A stretch of 64,000 bases of DNA from Flavobacterium sp. (GCF_027531905.1 NZ_JAPZSU010000002.1:1-64000); one strand, 5' to 3'. Shown: positions 25,952 to 35,059, counted from the stretch's first letter. The notes: generated by a model from the letters alone, not told the origin. A program made the numbers and translations.

Positions 25952-27207
25952 TGAACTACAAACTTATCTTAAACATCGCTTTGCATTTGTTGCGTGCGCG
26001 ATTAAAACAAACGATTGTGGCAGCAATTGGGGTTACGTTTAGTATCGCTATGTTTATTGCATTGGTGAGTTTTATGAACGGACTCAATGATTTATTAGAT
26101 GGATTAATGCTCAACAGAACGCCGCATGTAAGGTTGTATAACGAGATAAAACCCACTAAAGATCAGCCTGTTTATTTAGCTAAAGCGTATAAAAATAGTA
26201 CCAATTTTATCAGTTCGATAAAGCCTAAAGATAGAGGAAAATCAATTTATAACGGAATTCCAATTATCAAAGCTCTTAAAGAAGATAAAAGAATCATTGA
26301 TGTGGCTCCCAAAGTAGTGGCACCCGTTTTTTATAATTCGGGAACTATCGAGATTTCTGGAGTGGTGAATGGGATAGCTATTTTGGCAGAAGAAAAATTG
26401 TTTCAAACTAGTGATTATATCATCGAAGGAAAGATAACCGATTTGGTGCAAAACAATAGTATTGTTATTGGTAAAGGGTTGGCGGATAAAATGCTATTAA
26501 TTGTTGGAGACCGAATCAAAGTCACCACATCCAAAGGGAATTTGGCCACCTTAAAAGTAGTTGGGATTTCACAAATTGGTATTGCAGAAATAGACGATAC
26601 AATGTCTTATACTTCTTTAGATACGGCTCAAAAAATGTTGGGTGAAGCCACAAATTACATTACAGATATTCAGATTAAATTGTTTGATATGACTTCGGCA
26701 CCCCTTGTAGCCAAAGAATTGCAAGCTACGTATCAATTGGACACTATTGATTACCAAACGGCCAATTCACAATTTGAGACCGGAAGTTCTGTGCGAACAA
26801 TAATTTCCTATGCGGTTGGAATCGTGTTGTTGATTGTGGCTGGTTTTGGAATTTACAATATTCTAAACATGATGATTTACGAGAAAATGGACAGTATTGC
26901 TATTTTGAAAGCGACTGGCTTTTCAGGAAATGACGTCAAGTGGATTTTTGTTTCGTTATCTATAATTATTGGTTTGGCGGGTGGTATTTTTGGTCTCATT
27001 TTTGGCTTTATTTTTACTTCAATTATTGATGTGATTCCTTTTGAAACTGCGGCTTTGCCAACGGTTAAAACGTATCCAATTAATTTCAATATTTTATATT
27101 ATATCATCGGAATTGTATTTGCGTTGTTCACTACTACTATTGCAGGTTTGTTTCCTGCTTTAAAAGCCAGCAAAGTAGATCCAGTAGAAATTATTAGAGG
27201 GAAATAA
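25951..27207 (+). CDS. ABC transporter permease (MacB/FtsX type)
   Basis: 418 residues with one transmembrane helix near the N-terminus (about 20-45), a large periplasmic MacB-PCD-like domain (about 50-270) and three helices at the C-terminus (starting SYAVGIVLLIVAGFGIYNIL, then GLAGGIFGLIFGFIF, and YYIIGIVFALFTTTIAG). It ends in LFPALKASKVDPVEIIRGK, the classic FtsX-family ending. This topology belongs to mechanotransmission ABC systems that drive export by periplasmic movements rather than transport through the membrane. It lies between its adaptor and its ATPase and is probably co-translated with the adaptor. Confidence 0.9.
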   Translation: MNYKLILNIALHLLRARLKQTIVAAIGVTFSIAMFIALVSFMNGLNDLLDGLMLNRTPHVRLYNEIKPTKDQPVYLAKAYKNSTNFISSIKPKDRGKSIYNGIPIIKALKEDKRIIDVAPKVVAPVFYNSGTIEISGVVNGIAILAEEKLFQTSDYIIEGKITDLVQNNSIVIGKGLADKMLLIVGDRIKVTTSKGNLATLKVVGISQIGIAEIDDTMSYTSLDTAQKMLGEATNYITDIQIKLFDMTSAPLVAKELQATYQLDTIDYQTANSQFETGSSVRTIISYAVGIVLLIVAGFGIYNILNMMIYEKMDSIAILKATGFSGNDVKWIFVSLSIIIGLAGGIFGLIFGFIFTSIIDVIPFETAALPTVKTYPINFNILYYIIGIVFALFTTTIAGLFPALKASKVDPVEIIRGK

Positions 27208-27208
27208 A

Positions 27209-27889
27209 ATGGAAAATAAAGTACTGCAAACTATCGGATTGAGTAAATATTTTTATGATCCCGTTAAATTTCAAGTATTGAAGGAAATTGACATGAATAT
27301 CAATCATGGAGAGTTTGTTTCGATTGTAGGGAAGTCGGGTTGTGGAAAGTCAACCTTGTTGTATTTGCTTTCGACCATGGATACGGATTATGATGGACAA
27401 TTGTTTGTGAATAACGAATTGATTACTGGAAAACCCGATAAAGAATTGGCTTTGATTCGCAATGAAAAAATTGGCTTTGTTTTTCAATTTCATTATTTGC
27501 TCAATGAATATAATGTGCTGAAAAACGTGATGCTTCCTGGTTTGAAATTGGCTAAATTTTCTGAAAAAGAAGTGGAACATCGTGCAATGGAGCATCTAAA
27601 AACATTAGACATGCACGAACATGCTTTGAAGTTGCCCAATCAATTGAGCGGTGGACAAAAACAAAGGGTAGCTATAGCGAGAGCGTTAATCAATGATCCT
27701 TTAATCATTATGGGAGATGAGCCTACAGGAAATTTAGATAAAAAAAACAGCGACCTAGTGTTTGATATTTTTAAGCAATTGACCCATGAGCAGAAGCAGA
27801 CACTATTGATTGTAACGCATGATAATGATTTTGCAGAGCGTTCAGATAGAACAATAACCATGCAAGACGGTCGAATTATAAAGAGCTAG
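27209..27889 (+). CDS. ABC transporter ATP-binding protein (MacB/LolD type)
   Basis: The 226-residue ATPase energises the preceding permease. It shows Walker A GKSGCGKST (about residues 42-50), Q-loop FVFQFHYLLNEYNVL, signature LSGGQKQRVAIARAL, Walker B LIIMGDEPTGNLDKKNS and the H-loop TLLIVTHDNDFAERSDR. Only one base pair separates it from the permease stop, so the operon encodes a MacAB-like system with separate ATPase and permease chains. The next gene is convergent. Confidence 0.92.
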   Translation: MENKVLQTIGLSKYFYDPVKFQVLKEIDMNINHGEFVSIVGKSGCGKSTLLYLLSTMDTDYDGQLFVNNELITGKPDKELALIRNEKIGFVFQFHYLLNEYNVLKNVMLPGLKLAKFSEKEVEHRAMEHLKTLDMHEHALKLPNQLSGGQKQRVAIARALINDPLIIMGDEPTGNLDKKNSDLVFDIFKQLTHEQKQTLLIVTHDNDFAERSDRTITMQDGRIIKS

Positions 27890-27996
27890 TCTACGTAATT
27901 TATTAGTTCAAAGCTAATTGAGTAAAGAATTAAAAGAAATAATACTTATTCGTTTCTAGTTGCTATGTGAATAGTAAAACGTCTATTTCATTCTTT

Positions 27997-28059
27997 TAGA
28001 ACCCATAAATTCAATGTTTCTCCTATGTGGAAAAAAGCAATTTCAGACCATGGGTTCTA
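27997..28059. repeat. 10-bp perfect inverted repeat across the end of the pentapeptide gene
   Basis: TAGAACCCAT (27997-28006) pairs with ATGGGTTCTA (28050-28059) over a 43-base loop. It lies between two convergent genes and includes the stop codon of the pentapeptide gene. It may help end transcription, but it has no adjacent T-run. Confidence 0.35.
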
Positions 28060-28621
28060 TTAGAATTTCGTGCTTAAAGAGTAAGCCTTTTACTTCGTTG
28101 AGACTGAAAGTTGCCTTTTTGAGTTTGGTTCTGGAAGGATCTATAGTATAATTATAGCTTGTTTTGAAATTCGCTTTGTTGGCAATAGCTTTGTCAAATT
28201 CGGTGCGATATAAGTCGCAATTATCAAAAATACTTTCGGTTAAGTCAGTTGCCATAAAATCAACGGCGATTAAGCTACAATTCTTAAAAGTGGTGCCTTT
28301 TAGTTTTAAAGTGTAAAACTTTGAAAAGTCCAACACGCAATGCTGAAAATGTACTTCAAAAATTAATTTATCGCACATGGCAAAATTAACTTCTCTGATT
28401 TGACAATGGTTAAAAGTAACGGTTCGTAACGCCACGTGATTGATGTGTGCTCCATTAAAATTACACTTTGAAAACACACAATCAATAAATGTTACATCCA
28501 TAAAATTGCAAGCCGTAAAATCACAGTTTTCGAAAGTACAGCACTCGAATTCATGATGATTTAATTCGTCTCTGTTATAGATAATTTTTTGGTAATGTTG
28601 GTCTAGATTGTATTTTGGCAT
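28043..28621 (-). CDS. Pentapeptide-repeat protein (McbG/Qnr-like)
   Basis: 192 residues from ATG 28621. A longer frame from a TTG at 28669 starts inside the terminator of the tRNA-Arg gene and is rejected. From about residue 22 the sequence follows A(D/N)LXX-type pentapeptide repeats (CTFENCDFTACNFMDVTFID, FNGAHINHVALRTVTFNHCQ), giving a right-handed quadrilateral beta-helix, unusually rich in Cys. The ending IDPSRTKLKKATFSLNEVKG resembles the C-terminal segment of McbG/Qnr-like proteins, some of which protect DNA gyrase by mimicking DNA. Gyrase protection is not shown here; this could equally be a general scaffold protein. No neighbour clarifies its role. Confidence 0.85.
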   Translation of the reverse strand: MPKYNLDQHYQKIIYNRDELNHHEFECCTFENCDFTACNFMDVTFIDCVFSKCNFNGAHINHVALRTVTFNHCQIREVNFAMCDKLIFEVHFQHCVLDFSKFYTLKLKGTTFKNCSLIAVDFMATDLTESIFDNCDLYRTEFDKAIANKANFKTSYNYTIDPSRTKLKKATFSLNEVKGLLFKHEILIEPMV

Positions 28622-28644
28622 ACACAAAGGAAGTGTTTTAAAGC

Positions 28645-28680
28645 AAAAAACGCAATTATCAAGAGACAATTGCGTTTTTT
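28645..28680 (-). terminator. Terminator of the tRNA-Arg transcript
   Basis: AAAAAACGCAATT (28645-28657) pairs perfectly with AATTGCGTTTTTT (28668-28680); on the minus strand it ends in T6. It begins 2-3 bases after the tRNA 3' end. Confidence 0.85.
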
Positions 28681-28682
28681 AG

Positions 28683-28756
28683 TGACCTCGACTGGATTCA
28701 AACCAGTAACCTTCTGAGCCGTAATCAGATGCGCTATTCAGTTGCGCCACGAGGCC
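28683..28756 (-). tRNA. tRNA-Arg (anticodon ACG)
   Basis: The minus strand folds into a full cloverleaf: acceptor GGCCTCG with CGAGGTC (one G-T pair), discriminator A, D-arm GCGC..AATA..GCGC, anticodon arm TCTGA-TTACGGC-TCAGA with ACG at the wobble triplet, and T-arm ACTGG-TTTGAAT-CCAGT. The CCA end is not encoded. A perfect promoter lies 56 bp upstream and a terminator directly follows. Confidence 0.95.
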
Positions 28757-28811
28757 TTTTTTGCTTTTTAAGACGACTTTTTAAAAAAGTACTAGTGCCT
28801 TATTGCGGGTG

Positions 28812-28841
28812 CAAAGATAGGAATAAATGTGTAACTTGCAA
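28812..28841 (-). promoter_or_regulatory. Promoter of tRNA-Arg
   Basis: On the minus strand: TTG, 19-bp spacer, TATCTTTG, matching the Bacteroidota consensus. Transcription would begin near 28805, leaving a leader of about 50 bases before the tRNA. Confidence 0.75.
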
Positions 28842-28869
28842 GAGTAAAATTGTATAAAAATAAAAAAAA

Positions 28870-29382
28870 ATGACAGTTGATCAATACATCCGTGATATTC
28901 AGGACTTTCCTAAAGAAGGAATTTTGTTTAAAGACATTACTCCTTTGCTAATTGATGCTATAGCTAGGAAAGAATGTTTGGATATCTTGGTTTCTACCTT
29001 GAGAGATAAAGGCATAAACAAAGTAATTGGAGTAGAAAGTAGGGGCTTCTTTTTTGGAACGCTACTTGCACAAGAGCTAAATGTAGGCTTTGTTCCTGTT
29101 CGAAAACCCAATAAATTACCTTTTGACACAATTTCGGCTTCCTATGCCTTGGAATACGGAACAGATACGTTAGAAATTCACACCGATTCCATACAAAAAG
29201 CAGATCGTGTACTCATTCATGATGATGTTTTGGCAACCGGAGGAACAGCCAAAGCGGTGGGGGAATTGGTTGAACAATTAGGTGGAATTATCGTTCAGTA
29301 TAATTTTATTATGGAACTCACTTTTTTAAGCGGTAGAGAAAAACTGGGAAATAACGAGATATTTGCAGCCATTCAATATTGA
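28870..29382 (+). CDS. apt: Adenine phosphoribosyltransferase
   Basis: Purine salvage enzyme making AMP from adenine and PRPP. The 170-residue length is standard. It starts YIRDIQDFPKEGILFKDITP, typical of APT; GVESRGFFFGTLLAQEL forms the flexible loop region; FVPVRKPNKLP binds the base; and the PRPP-binding motif is VLIHDDVLATGGTAKA. It is divergent from tRNA-Arg and probably monocistronic, with a bidirectional terminator before the convergent peptidase gene. Confidence 0.96.
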   Translation: MTVDQYIRDIQDFPKEGILFKDITPLLIDAIARKECLDILVSTLRDKGINKVIGVESRGFFFGTLLAQELNVGFVPVRKPNKLPFDTISASYALEYGTDTLEIHTDSIQKADRVLIHDDVLATGGTAKAVGELVEQLGGIIVQYNFIMELTFLSGREKLGNNEIFAAIQY

Positions 29383-29514
29383 AATGATTTAATTTTTTGC
29401 ATTCAGTTTCTAGTAAAAAGCAACCGATTTAAATTGCTTTATAATTAAAAATTTGGGTTGTCTTAATGTTGGAACTTGAATCTGGTAAATTGAGTGGATG
29501 AGCTTTATAAAACA

Positions 29515-29545
29515 AAAAAGCAATGCTTACACATTGCTTTCTTTG
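29515..29545. terminator. Terminator between apt and the S9 peptidase gene
   Basis: AAAAAGCAATG pairs with CATTGCTTTCTTT around a short loop (CTTACA). On the minus strand it ends in T-rich sequence right after the peptidase stop; it can also serve apt. Confidence 0.65.
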
Positions 29546-31717
29546 TTATTTCGGTTGAATCAAAAATTCCTTCGGAGGTTGCGCTTGCAGCAAATGGGTT
29601 ACGAAATAATCCCATCGTTTGCGCATCATGTAATAGGTGTCTGCACCAAAACCATGACGTGCATTTGGGAAAAGAATAAAATCAAAATCTTTGTTGGCTT
29701 TTTGCAAGGCTTGAATCACTAGATAAGTGTTGTAAGGAGGTACATTGTCATCCATTCCGCCATGCGCTAATAATAATTTTCCTTTTAAGTTTGAAGCAAA
29801 ATTAGCATTGGCTTGATCTTCATAGTTTGATTTTCCGTTGGCGTCTTTGGTCAGAAGCCCGATATATCGTTCTCCCCAGTCGTCTTCATAATTTCGGTTT
29901 TCGTGATTGCCTGATTCAGAAATTCCCACTTTGTAAAACTCAGGATATCTGAATAAGGCCGCTGCCGTTGCATAACCACCACCTGAATGTCCCCAAATCC
30001 CCACCTTGCCCAAATCCATAAATGGGTATTTAGTAGCTAATTGCTTAATTCCCGAAATTTGATCTTCCAAGGTGTTATCGGCCATATTGCCATAACAGGC
30101 ATCGTGGAATGATTTGGAACGATCTGGATTACATGTTCCATCAATGATAACCACTGCAAAACCTAATTCAGCCAAAGCCTGATGATCACTTCGTGCTGAT
30201 AAAAAATTACGACTGCCAACACCGCCGCCTTGGGGTCCTGGATAAATGTAATTAACTACAGGATATTTTTTAGTTGGATCCAAATGAGTAGGCGTAAAAA
30301 GCAATCCATACAAATCCCATTTTCCATCTCTTGATTTTACTTTGATGGGTTCTGGTGCTTTCCAACCTGTTGCTACTAGTTTTGAAATATCTGCTTTTTC
30401 AAGGGTTGCAATTAGTTTTCCATTTGTAGCTCTCAACACCGAAACGGGTGCCACATTGGGTTGCGAATACGTATCGACAAAATAGTCTCCATTCGGAGAT
30501 AGTGAGATGGTGTGGTTTCCATCCTCTGGAGTAAGCAATTGAAGGTTCTTTCCACTGAAATCAATTCTGTAAAAATGACTAAAATAAGGATCACGACCAG
30601 ATTCTCTTCCATTGGCTTCAAAATAGAGTACTCGATTTTTTTCGTCTACTTTCAAAAGTTGGGTCACTACAAAATTCCCTTTGGTGATTTGCGATTTTAA
30701 TTTACCGGTTTTGGCATCATACAAATACAAATGTCCCCAATCGTCACGTTCACTGTACCAAATGATTTCATTAGAGCTTTCTAAAAAATGCCAATTTACT
30801 TTCCCTTGACCACTTTCGTATTGTGTAGCCACTTTTTCTTCAAAGATGTCTTTTACGGCACCTGTTAGGGCATCGGCAATTCTGACTTTGGCTTCTTTAT
30901 GATCTCGAGAAGTAGAAACAAAGACTAATTTTGTTCCGTCAGCATTCCATTCGTTATCATCAAAAGAACCGGAACACGAAATATCATCGCACAAGGTTCC
31001 TCTTCGCGGATCGGGAGCTATATTGAAGCGAATAACTTTTGGCGTTTCAACTTCGATAATTACACGCTCAATTTGAATTATTTTTTCATCACCAGGAAGC
31101 GGATATTTCCAAGCTTCTAATTTGGGTGCTCCCACATTGGTTGAAACCAAATACATATCCTTTACATGACGCTGATCTTGTTGAAAAGTCGCAATTTTTT
31201 TAGAATCGGGAGACCATAATAATATGGCTTTGTTGCTATGTTTCCATCCTGCATTATCAGTGGCATAACCATAATCTTTTACACCATCGAAGGTGAGTTG
31301 TGTTTCTTTTTGAGTAGCCAAATCTTTGATCCAAAGATTCCAATCTTTGATAAAAGCGGCTTTTTTACCGTCTGGAGATTTTACTTCAAAATGACTAACT
31401 GTATAAGTTGAGATAGATGTTGTGTTGTTTTCAGGAAGTAACGATTTTAAATCTGCCCCTATTTTTCGAGTGCCATCAACGGTTTGGATTACTACGATTT
31501 CTTTTCCTTTGGGTGTGGTGTTGTTATACCAAAAATCACCATTTGGTAGCCAATTTGGGTTTACAGCGCTGTTGAAAACTAACTTATTGGTATTGAATCC
31601 TAAAAACTTTACCGCTTGTTCATAATCGGTTGCGGTGAGTGTTTTGGAATTGTTTTGGGCTTGGATTGAAAATGCTAAGAGCACCGCACCGATTAATAGA
31701 AAGCTTTTTTTGGTCAT
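29546..31717 (-). CDS. Dipeptidyl-peptidase IV-like S9 family peptidase
   Basis: 723-residue secreted serine peptidase that removes N-terminal dipeptides, usually X-Pro. It has a signal peptide (MTKKSFLLIGAVLLAFSIQA), an N-terminal beta-propeller (about 90-460; for example DNEWNADGTKLVFVSTSRDH, WHFLESSNEIIWYSERDDWG), and an alpha/beta-hydrolase domain. The catalytic triad is visible: Ser578 in GIWGHSGGG, Asp656 or Asp657 in LAHGGMDDNVPP, and His688 in NARHGFG. Length and order match bacterial DPP4. It probably acts in the periplasm on peptides. It is flanked by convergent apt and divergent uvrD, so likely monocistronic. Confidence 0.93.
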   Translation of the reverse strand: MTKKSFLLIGAVLLAFSIQAQNNSKTLTATDYEQAVKFLGFNTNKLVFNSAVNPNWLPNGDFWYNNTTPKGKEIVVIQTVDGTRKIGADLKSLLPENNTTSISTYTVSHFEVKSPDGKKAAFIKDWNLWIKDLATQKETQLTFDGVKDYGYATDNAGWKHSNKAILLWSPDSKKIATFQQDQRHVKDMYLVSTNVGAPKLEAWKYPLPGDEKIIQIERVIIEVETPKVIRFNIAPDPRRGTLCDDISCSGSFDDNEWNADGTKLVFVSTSRDHKEAKVRIADALTGAVKDIFEEKVATQYESGQGKVNWHFLESSNEIIWYSERDDWGHLYLYDAKTGKLKSQITKGNFVVTQLLKVDEKNRVLYFEANGRESGRDPYFSHFYRIDFSGKNLQLLTPEDGNHTISLSPNGDYFVDTYSQPNVAPVSVLRATNGKLIATLEKADISKLVATGWKAPEPIKVKSRDGKWDLYGLLFTPTHLDPTKKYPVVNYIYPGPQGGGVGSRNFLSARSDHQALAELGFAVVIIDGTCNPDRSKSFHDACYGNMADNTLEDQISGIKQLATKYPFMDLGKVGIWGHSGGGYATAAALFRYPEFYKVGISESGNHENRNYEDDWGERYIGLLTKDANGKSNYEDQANANFASNLKGKLLLAHGGMDDNVPPYNTYLVIQALQKANKDFDFILFPNARHGFGADTYYMMRKRWDYFVTHLLQAQPPKEFLIQPK

Positions 31718-31836
31718 AGTTGTTCTATAATTTTAGTTTTGGATAAATTTAAACAATTCTATTTAACTATTATGGTTTTGCTTTATGCTGTTTTGTGTTA
31801 TTTTTTTTATAATTCATTTGGGTGCTTGTTTTTTTT

Positions 31837-31951
31837 GCGTGAGGGATAGTAGCGAGCTACCGAAGTAGCGCGGATAGCCCGACCTCAGTAATGAAAGGGG
31901 CGACTAGCACGCTTGTTTTAAAAAGCCCCTTTTATGACTGTGGTCACGCCC
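31837..31951. repeat. Branched palindromic intergenic element
   Basis: Within the 340-bp gap between the peptidase and uvrD genes lies a G+C-rich block with three nested or adjacent stems. The outer stem GCGTGA (31837-31842) pairs with TCACGC; an inner hairpin has the form GCTAC-cgaa-GTAGC; a second inner hairpin is AAAGGGGC with GCCCCTTT (31894-31932). It reads as a cloverleaf-like palindrome. Part of it (GATAGTAGCG...GCGGATAGCCCGACC) recalls the stem-loop repeat family at 52.6, 54.9 and 62.7 kb. The rest of the gap shows nothing else except the uvrD -7 box. Confidence 0.6.
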
Positions 31952-32028
31952 TAATTTCTATTGTAAATCCCCTTCCTTTTTAATTTAGTAAATTGATATA
32001 AGGCCTTCGGATATTGTGCCTAAATCCT

Positions 32029-32036
32029 TATTTTTG
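32029..32036 (+). promoter_or_regulatory. -7 box of the uvrD promoter
   Basis: TATTTTTG fits TAnnTTTG. Transcription would start near 32043, downstream of the most upstream in-frame ATG (32014), which supports a later start codon. No convincing -33 TTG was found. Confidence 0.45.
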
Positions 32037-32058
32037 CCTATCTTTAATGAAAATAGAC

Positions 32059-34392
32059 ATGCATCAATATATCGATCAACTCAACGAAGCGCAACGCGAA
32101 CCCGTACTTCAAAAAGACGGGCCAATGATTATTATCGCAGGTGCTGGCTCTGGAAAAACAAGAGTACTGACGATTCGGATTGCGTATTTGATGCATCAAG
32201 GCGTTGATGCTTTTAATATTTTATCCTTGACATTTACCAATAAAGCCGCTCGAGAGATGAAAAATCGTATTGCTCAGATTGTGGGTTCTGGGGAAGCCAA
32301 GAATTTATGGATGGGAACGTTTCACTCGGTTTTTGCTAGAATTTTGAGAGCAGAATCGGATCATTTGGGGTATCCTTCGAACTTTACGATTTATGATTCG
32401 CAGGATTCGGCTCGGTTGATTTCGTCCATTATCAAAGAAATGCAATTGGATCGGGATATTTACAAACCTAAACAGGTTCTGAGTCGCATTTCGAGTTATA
32501 AAAATAGTTTGATTACGGTTAAGGCCTATTTCAATAATCCAGAATTGATGGAAGCCGATGCCATGGCCAAAAAACCAAGGTTAGGCGAGATTTATCAGCA
32601 ATATGTAGAACGCTGTTTCAAAGCTGGTGCTATGGATTTTGATGATTTATTGCTAAAAACGAATGAGTTATTGACTCGTTTTCCTGAGATTTTGGCTAAA
32701 TACCAAAACCGTTTTCGATACATACTTGTAGATGAGTACCAAGATACTAATCATTCGCAGTATTTAATTGTACGCGCTTTGTCGGATAAATTCCAAAATA
32801 TATGTGTGGTTGGAGATGATGCGCAAAGTATTTATGCTTTTCGTGGAGCGAATATCAACAACATTCTGAATTTTCAAAAAGATTATGAAGGGGTAAAAAC
32901 CTTTCGTTTGGAACAAAATTATCGTTCTACCCGAAATATTGTAGAGGCTGCCAATACGATTATTGACAAAAATAAAACTAAGTTAGATAAAGTGGTTTGG
33001 ACTGCCAATGACTTTGGTCCCAAAATCAAAGTACATCGAAGTTTGACTGATGCCGAAGAAGGTCGCTTTGTCGCGAGTACTATTTTTGAGCAAAAAATGC
33101 AAAATCAGTTGCATAACGGTGCTTTTGCTATTTTGTATAGAACCAATGCGCAATCAAGAGCTATGGAAGACGCCTTGAGAAAAAGAGATATACCATATCG
33201 TATTTATGGTGGATTGTCTTTTTATCAAAGGAAAGAAATTAAAGATGTTCTGTGTTATCTACGCTTAGTAATTAATCCCAAAGATGAAGAAGCGTTGATT
33301 CGTGTGATTAATTATCCTGCGAGAGGAATAGGAGATACCACTATCGAAAAGTTGACGATTGCAGCCAACCATTACAAGCGTTCGATTTGGGAAGTCATGC
33401 AAAATGTAGATAAAATTGATTTGAAATTGAACTCGGGAACCAAACAAAAACTTTCGGATTTTGTTACGATGATTCAGAGTTTTCAGGTTATTAATGAAAA
33501 TCAAGATGCTTTTTATATAACAGATCATGTGGCCAAAAAAACAGGTCTGGTTCAGGAATTAAAAAAAGATGCTACGCCTGAAGGAATGGCAAAAATCCAG
33601 AATATAGAAGAACTCTTGAACGGTATTAAAGATTTTACCGAAGGACAAAAAGAAATTGAAGGGGCTCGCGGTGCATTGTCAGAATTCATGGAAGATGTTG
33701 CCTTAGCCACCGATTTAGATAAAGATACTAGCGATGAGGATCGTGTGGCATTAATGACCATACATTTAGCAAAAGGGTTAGAGTTTCCTCATGTTTTTGT
33801 GGTTGGAATGGAAGAAGATTTGTTTCCATCAGCTATGAGTATGAGCACTCGAAGTGAATTAGAAGAAGAACGAAGATTGTTTTATGTGGCTCTTACTCGT
33901 GCGGAGCATCAAGCATATTTGACTTATGCGCAATCTCGCTACCGTTGGGGAAAATTAACGGATAGCGAACCCTCTAGATTTATTGAAGAAATTGATGGAC
34001 AATTTTTAGAATACTTAACTCCAGCAGAGAGTAATTATCGCTATAAACCTCAAATTGATAGTGATATTTTTGGTGATGTAGATAAATCAAAACTAAGATT
34101 AGCTAAACCCGTTGCCGGAACTCCTCCAAAATACATTACAGATAATGAGCCTAAACCAGAAGTTACTATTCGTAAATTAAAGCCAGTAGGGAGTTCAAGT
34201 TCTTCAGGCAGCGCCAATTTGTTTGACAATCAATTAATGGTAGGAAATGTGGTGATGCATGAACGTTTTGGGAAGGGGCAAATCCTTAATTTAGAAGGGG
34301 TAGGAGCCGATAAAAAAGCTGAAATTAAGTTTGAAGTAGGAGGTATCAAAAAGTTATTATTGCGTTTCGCAAAATTAGAAGTGATTGGGTAA
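32059..34392 (+). CDS. uvrD: UvrD/PcrA-family ATP-dependent DNA helicase
   Basis: 3'-5' superfamily I helicase for nucleotide-excision and mismatch repair. The start MHQYIDQLNEAQREPVLQKD at 32059 (777 aa) fits the family; in-frame ATGs at 32014 and 32047 lie upstream of, or very close to, the predicted transcription start. All helicase motifs are present: AGAGSGKT (I), LTFTNKAAREM (Ia), VDEYQDTN (II), GDDAQSIYAFRGA (III), QNYRSTRNI (IV), MTIHLAKGLEFPHVFVVG (V) and YVALTRA (VI). The C-terminus (VVMHERFGKGQILNLEG...KKLLLRFAKLEVI) is the Tudor-like fold that binds RNA polymerase in PcrA. Followed after 46 bp by the YciO-type gene. Confidence 0.94.
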   Translation: MHQYIDQLNEAQREPVLQKDGPMIIIAGAGSGKTRVLTIRIAYLMHQGVDAFNILSLTFTNKAAREMKNRIAQIVGSGEAKNLWMGTFHSVFARILRAESDHLGYPSNFTIYDSQDSARLISSIIKEMQLDRDIYKPKQVLSRISSYKNSLITVKAYFNNPELMEADAMAKKPRLGEIYQQYVERCFKAGAMDFDDLLLKTNELLTRFPEILAKYQNRFRYILVDEYQDTNHSQYLIVRALSDKFQNICVVGDDAQSIYAFRGANINNILNFQKDYEGVKTFRLEQNYRSTRNIVEAANTIIDKNKTKLDKVVWTANDFGPKIKVHRSLTDAEEGRFVASTIFEQKMQNQLHNGAFAILYRTNAQSRAMEDALRKRDIPYRIYGGLSFYQRKEIKDVLCYLRLVINPKDEEALIRVINYPARGIGDTTIEKLTIAANHYKRSIWEVMQNVDKIDLKLNSGTKQKLSDFVTMIQSFQVINENQDAFYITDHVAKKTGLVQELKKDATPEGMAKIQNIEELLNGIKDFTEGQKEIEGARGALSEFMEDVALATDLDKDTSDEDRVALMTIHLAKGLEFPHVFVVGMEEDLFPSAMSMSTRSELEEERRLFYVALTRAEHQAYLTYAQSRYRWGKLTDSEPSRFIEEIDGQFLEYLTPAESNYRYKPQIDSDIFGDVDKSKLRLAKPVAGTPPKYITDNEPKPEVTIRKLKPVGSSSSSGSANLFDNQLMVGNVVMHERFGKGQILNLEGVGADKKAEIKFEVGGIKKLLLRFAKLEVIG

Positions 34393-34438
34393 TCTAGAAT
34401 ACAATACTGAAGCTTCTAATTAAAAATCTAGATAAAAG

Positions 34439-35059
34439 ATGGCACAATTTATTAAAATATACGAAGATAAACCCAGTGAAGCAGCAATTGCTAAAGTGGT
34501 GAAAGTTTTAAAAGATGGAGGCTTAGTGATTTATCCAACAGATACTGTTTATGGTTTGGGTTGTGATATTACTAATTCTAGAGCGCTTGAAAAAATTGCT
34601 AAAATTAAAGGGATTAAGTTAGAAAAAGCCAATTGGTCTTTTATCTGTCACGATTTAAGTAATCTTTCGGATTATGTTCGCCAAATTGATACCGCAACTT
34701 TTAAAATTTTAAAACGTGCTTTGCCTGGTCCATATACTTTTATTTTGCCGGGAAACAATAATTTGCCTAAAGAATTCAAGAAAAAAACCACAGTCGGAAT
34801 CAGGATTCCTGACAATTCCATTATTTTAGAGATGGTACGTCAGTTAGGAAATCCTATCGTTTCAACGTCAATTCGCGATGAGGATGACGTGATTGAGTAT
34901 ACTACAGATCCGGAATTGATTTTTGAAAAATGGCAAAATTTGGTAGATGTTGTTGTTGATGGAGGGTATGGAGATAATGTTGGTTCTACCATAGTTGATT
35001 TGTCTGATTATGAACCTGTTGTTGTTCGAGAGGGTAAAGGGAGTTTAGATATATTATAA
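34439..35059 (+). CDS. L-threonylcarbamoyladenylate synthase-like protein (Sua5/YciO/YrdC family, YciO type)
   Basis: 206 residues, starting MAQFIKIYEDKPSEAA and continuing LVIYPTDTVYGLGCDI and KANWSFICHDLSNLSDYV. Length and sequence pattern follow E. coli YciO rather than TsaC. Members of the superfamily bind ATP, threonine and bicarbonate to make TC-AMP for the t6A37 tRNA modification. The TsaC-type KRP(..)PL loop is replaced here by IKLEKANWSFIC, and YciO proteins are known to be much weaker or different in activity. It may therefore not be the main t6A enzyme of the cell. It shares direction with uvrD and may be co-transcribed. Confidence 0.85.
   Translation: MAQFIKIYEDKPSEAAIAKVVKVLKDGGLVIYPTDTVYGLGCDITNSRALEKIAKIKGIKLEKANWSFICHDLSNLSDYVRQIDTATFKILKRALPGPYTFILPGNNNLPKEFKKKTTVGIRIPDNSIILEMVRQLGNPIVSTSIRDEDDVIEYTTDPELIFEKWQNLVDVVVDGGYGDNVGSTIVDLSDYEPVVVREGKGSLDIL

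Noticed and set aside
25951..27207. LolCDE lipoprotein-release system
   Set aside because: The adaptor with coiled coil and two lipoyl halves and the single permease fit a MacAB-like exporter better; a second permease is absent.
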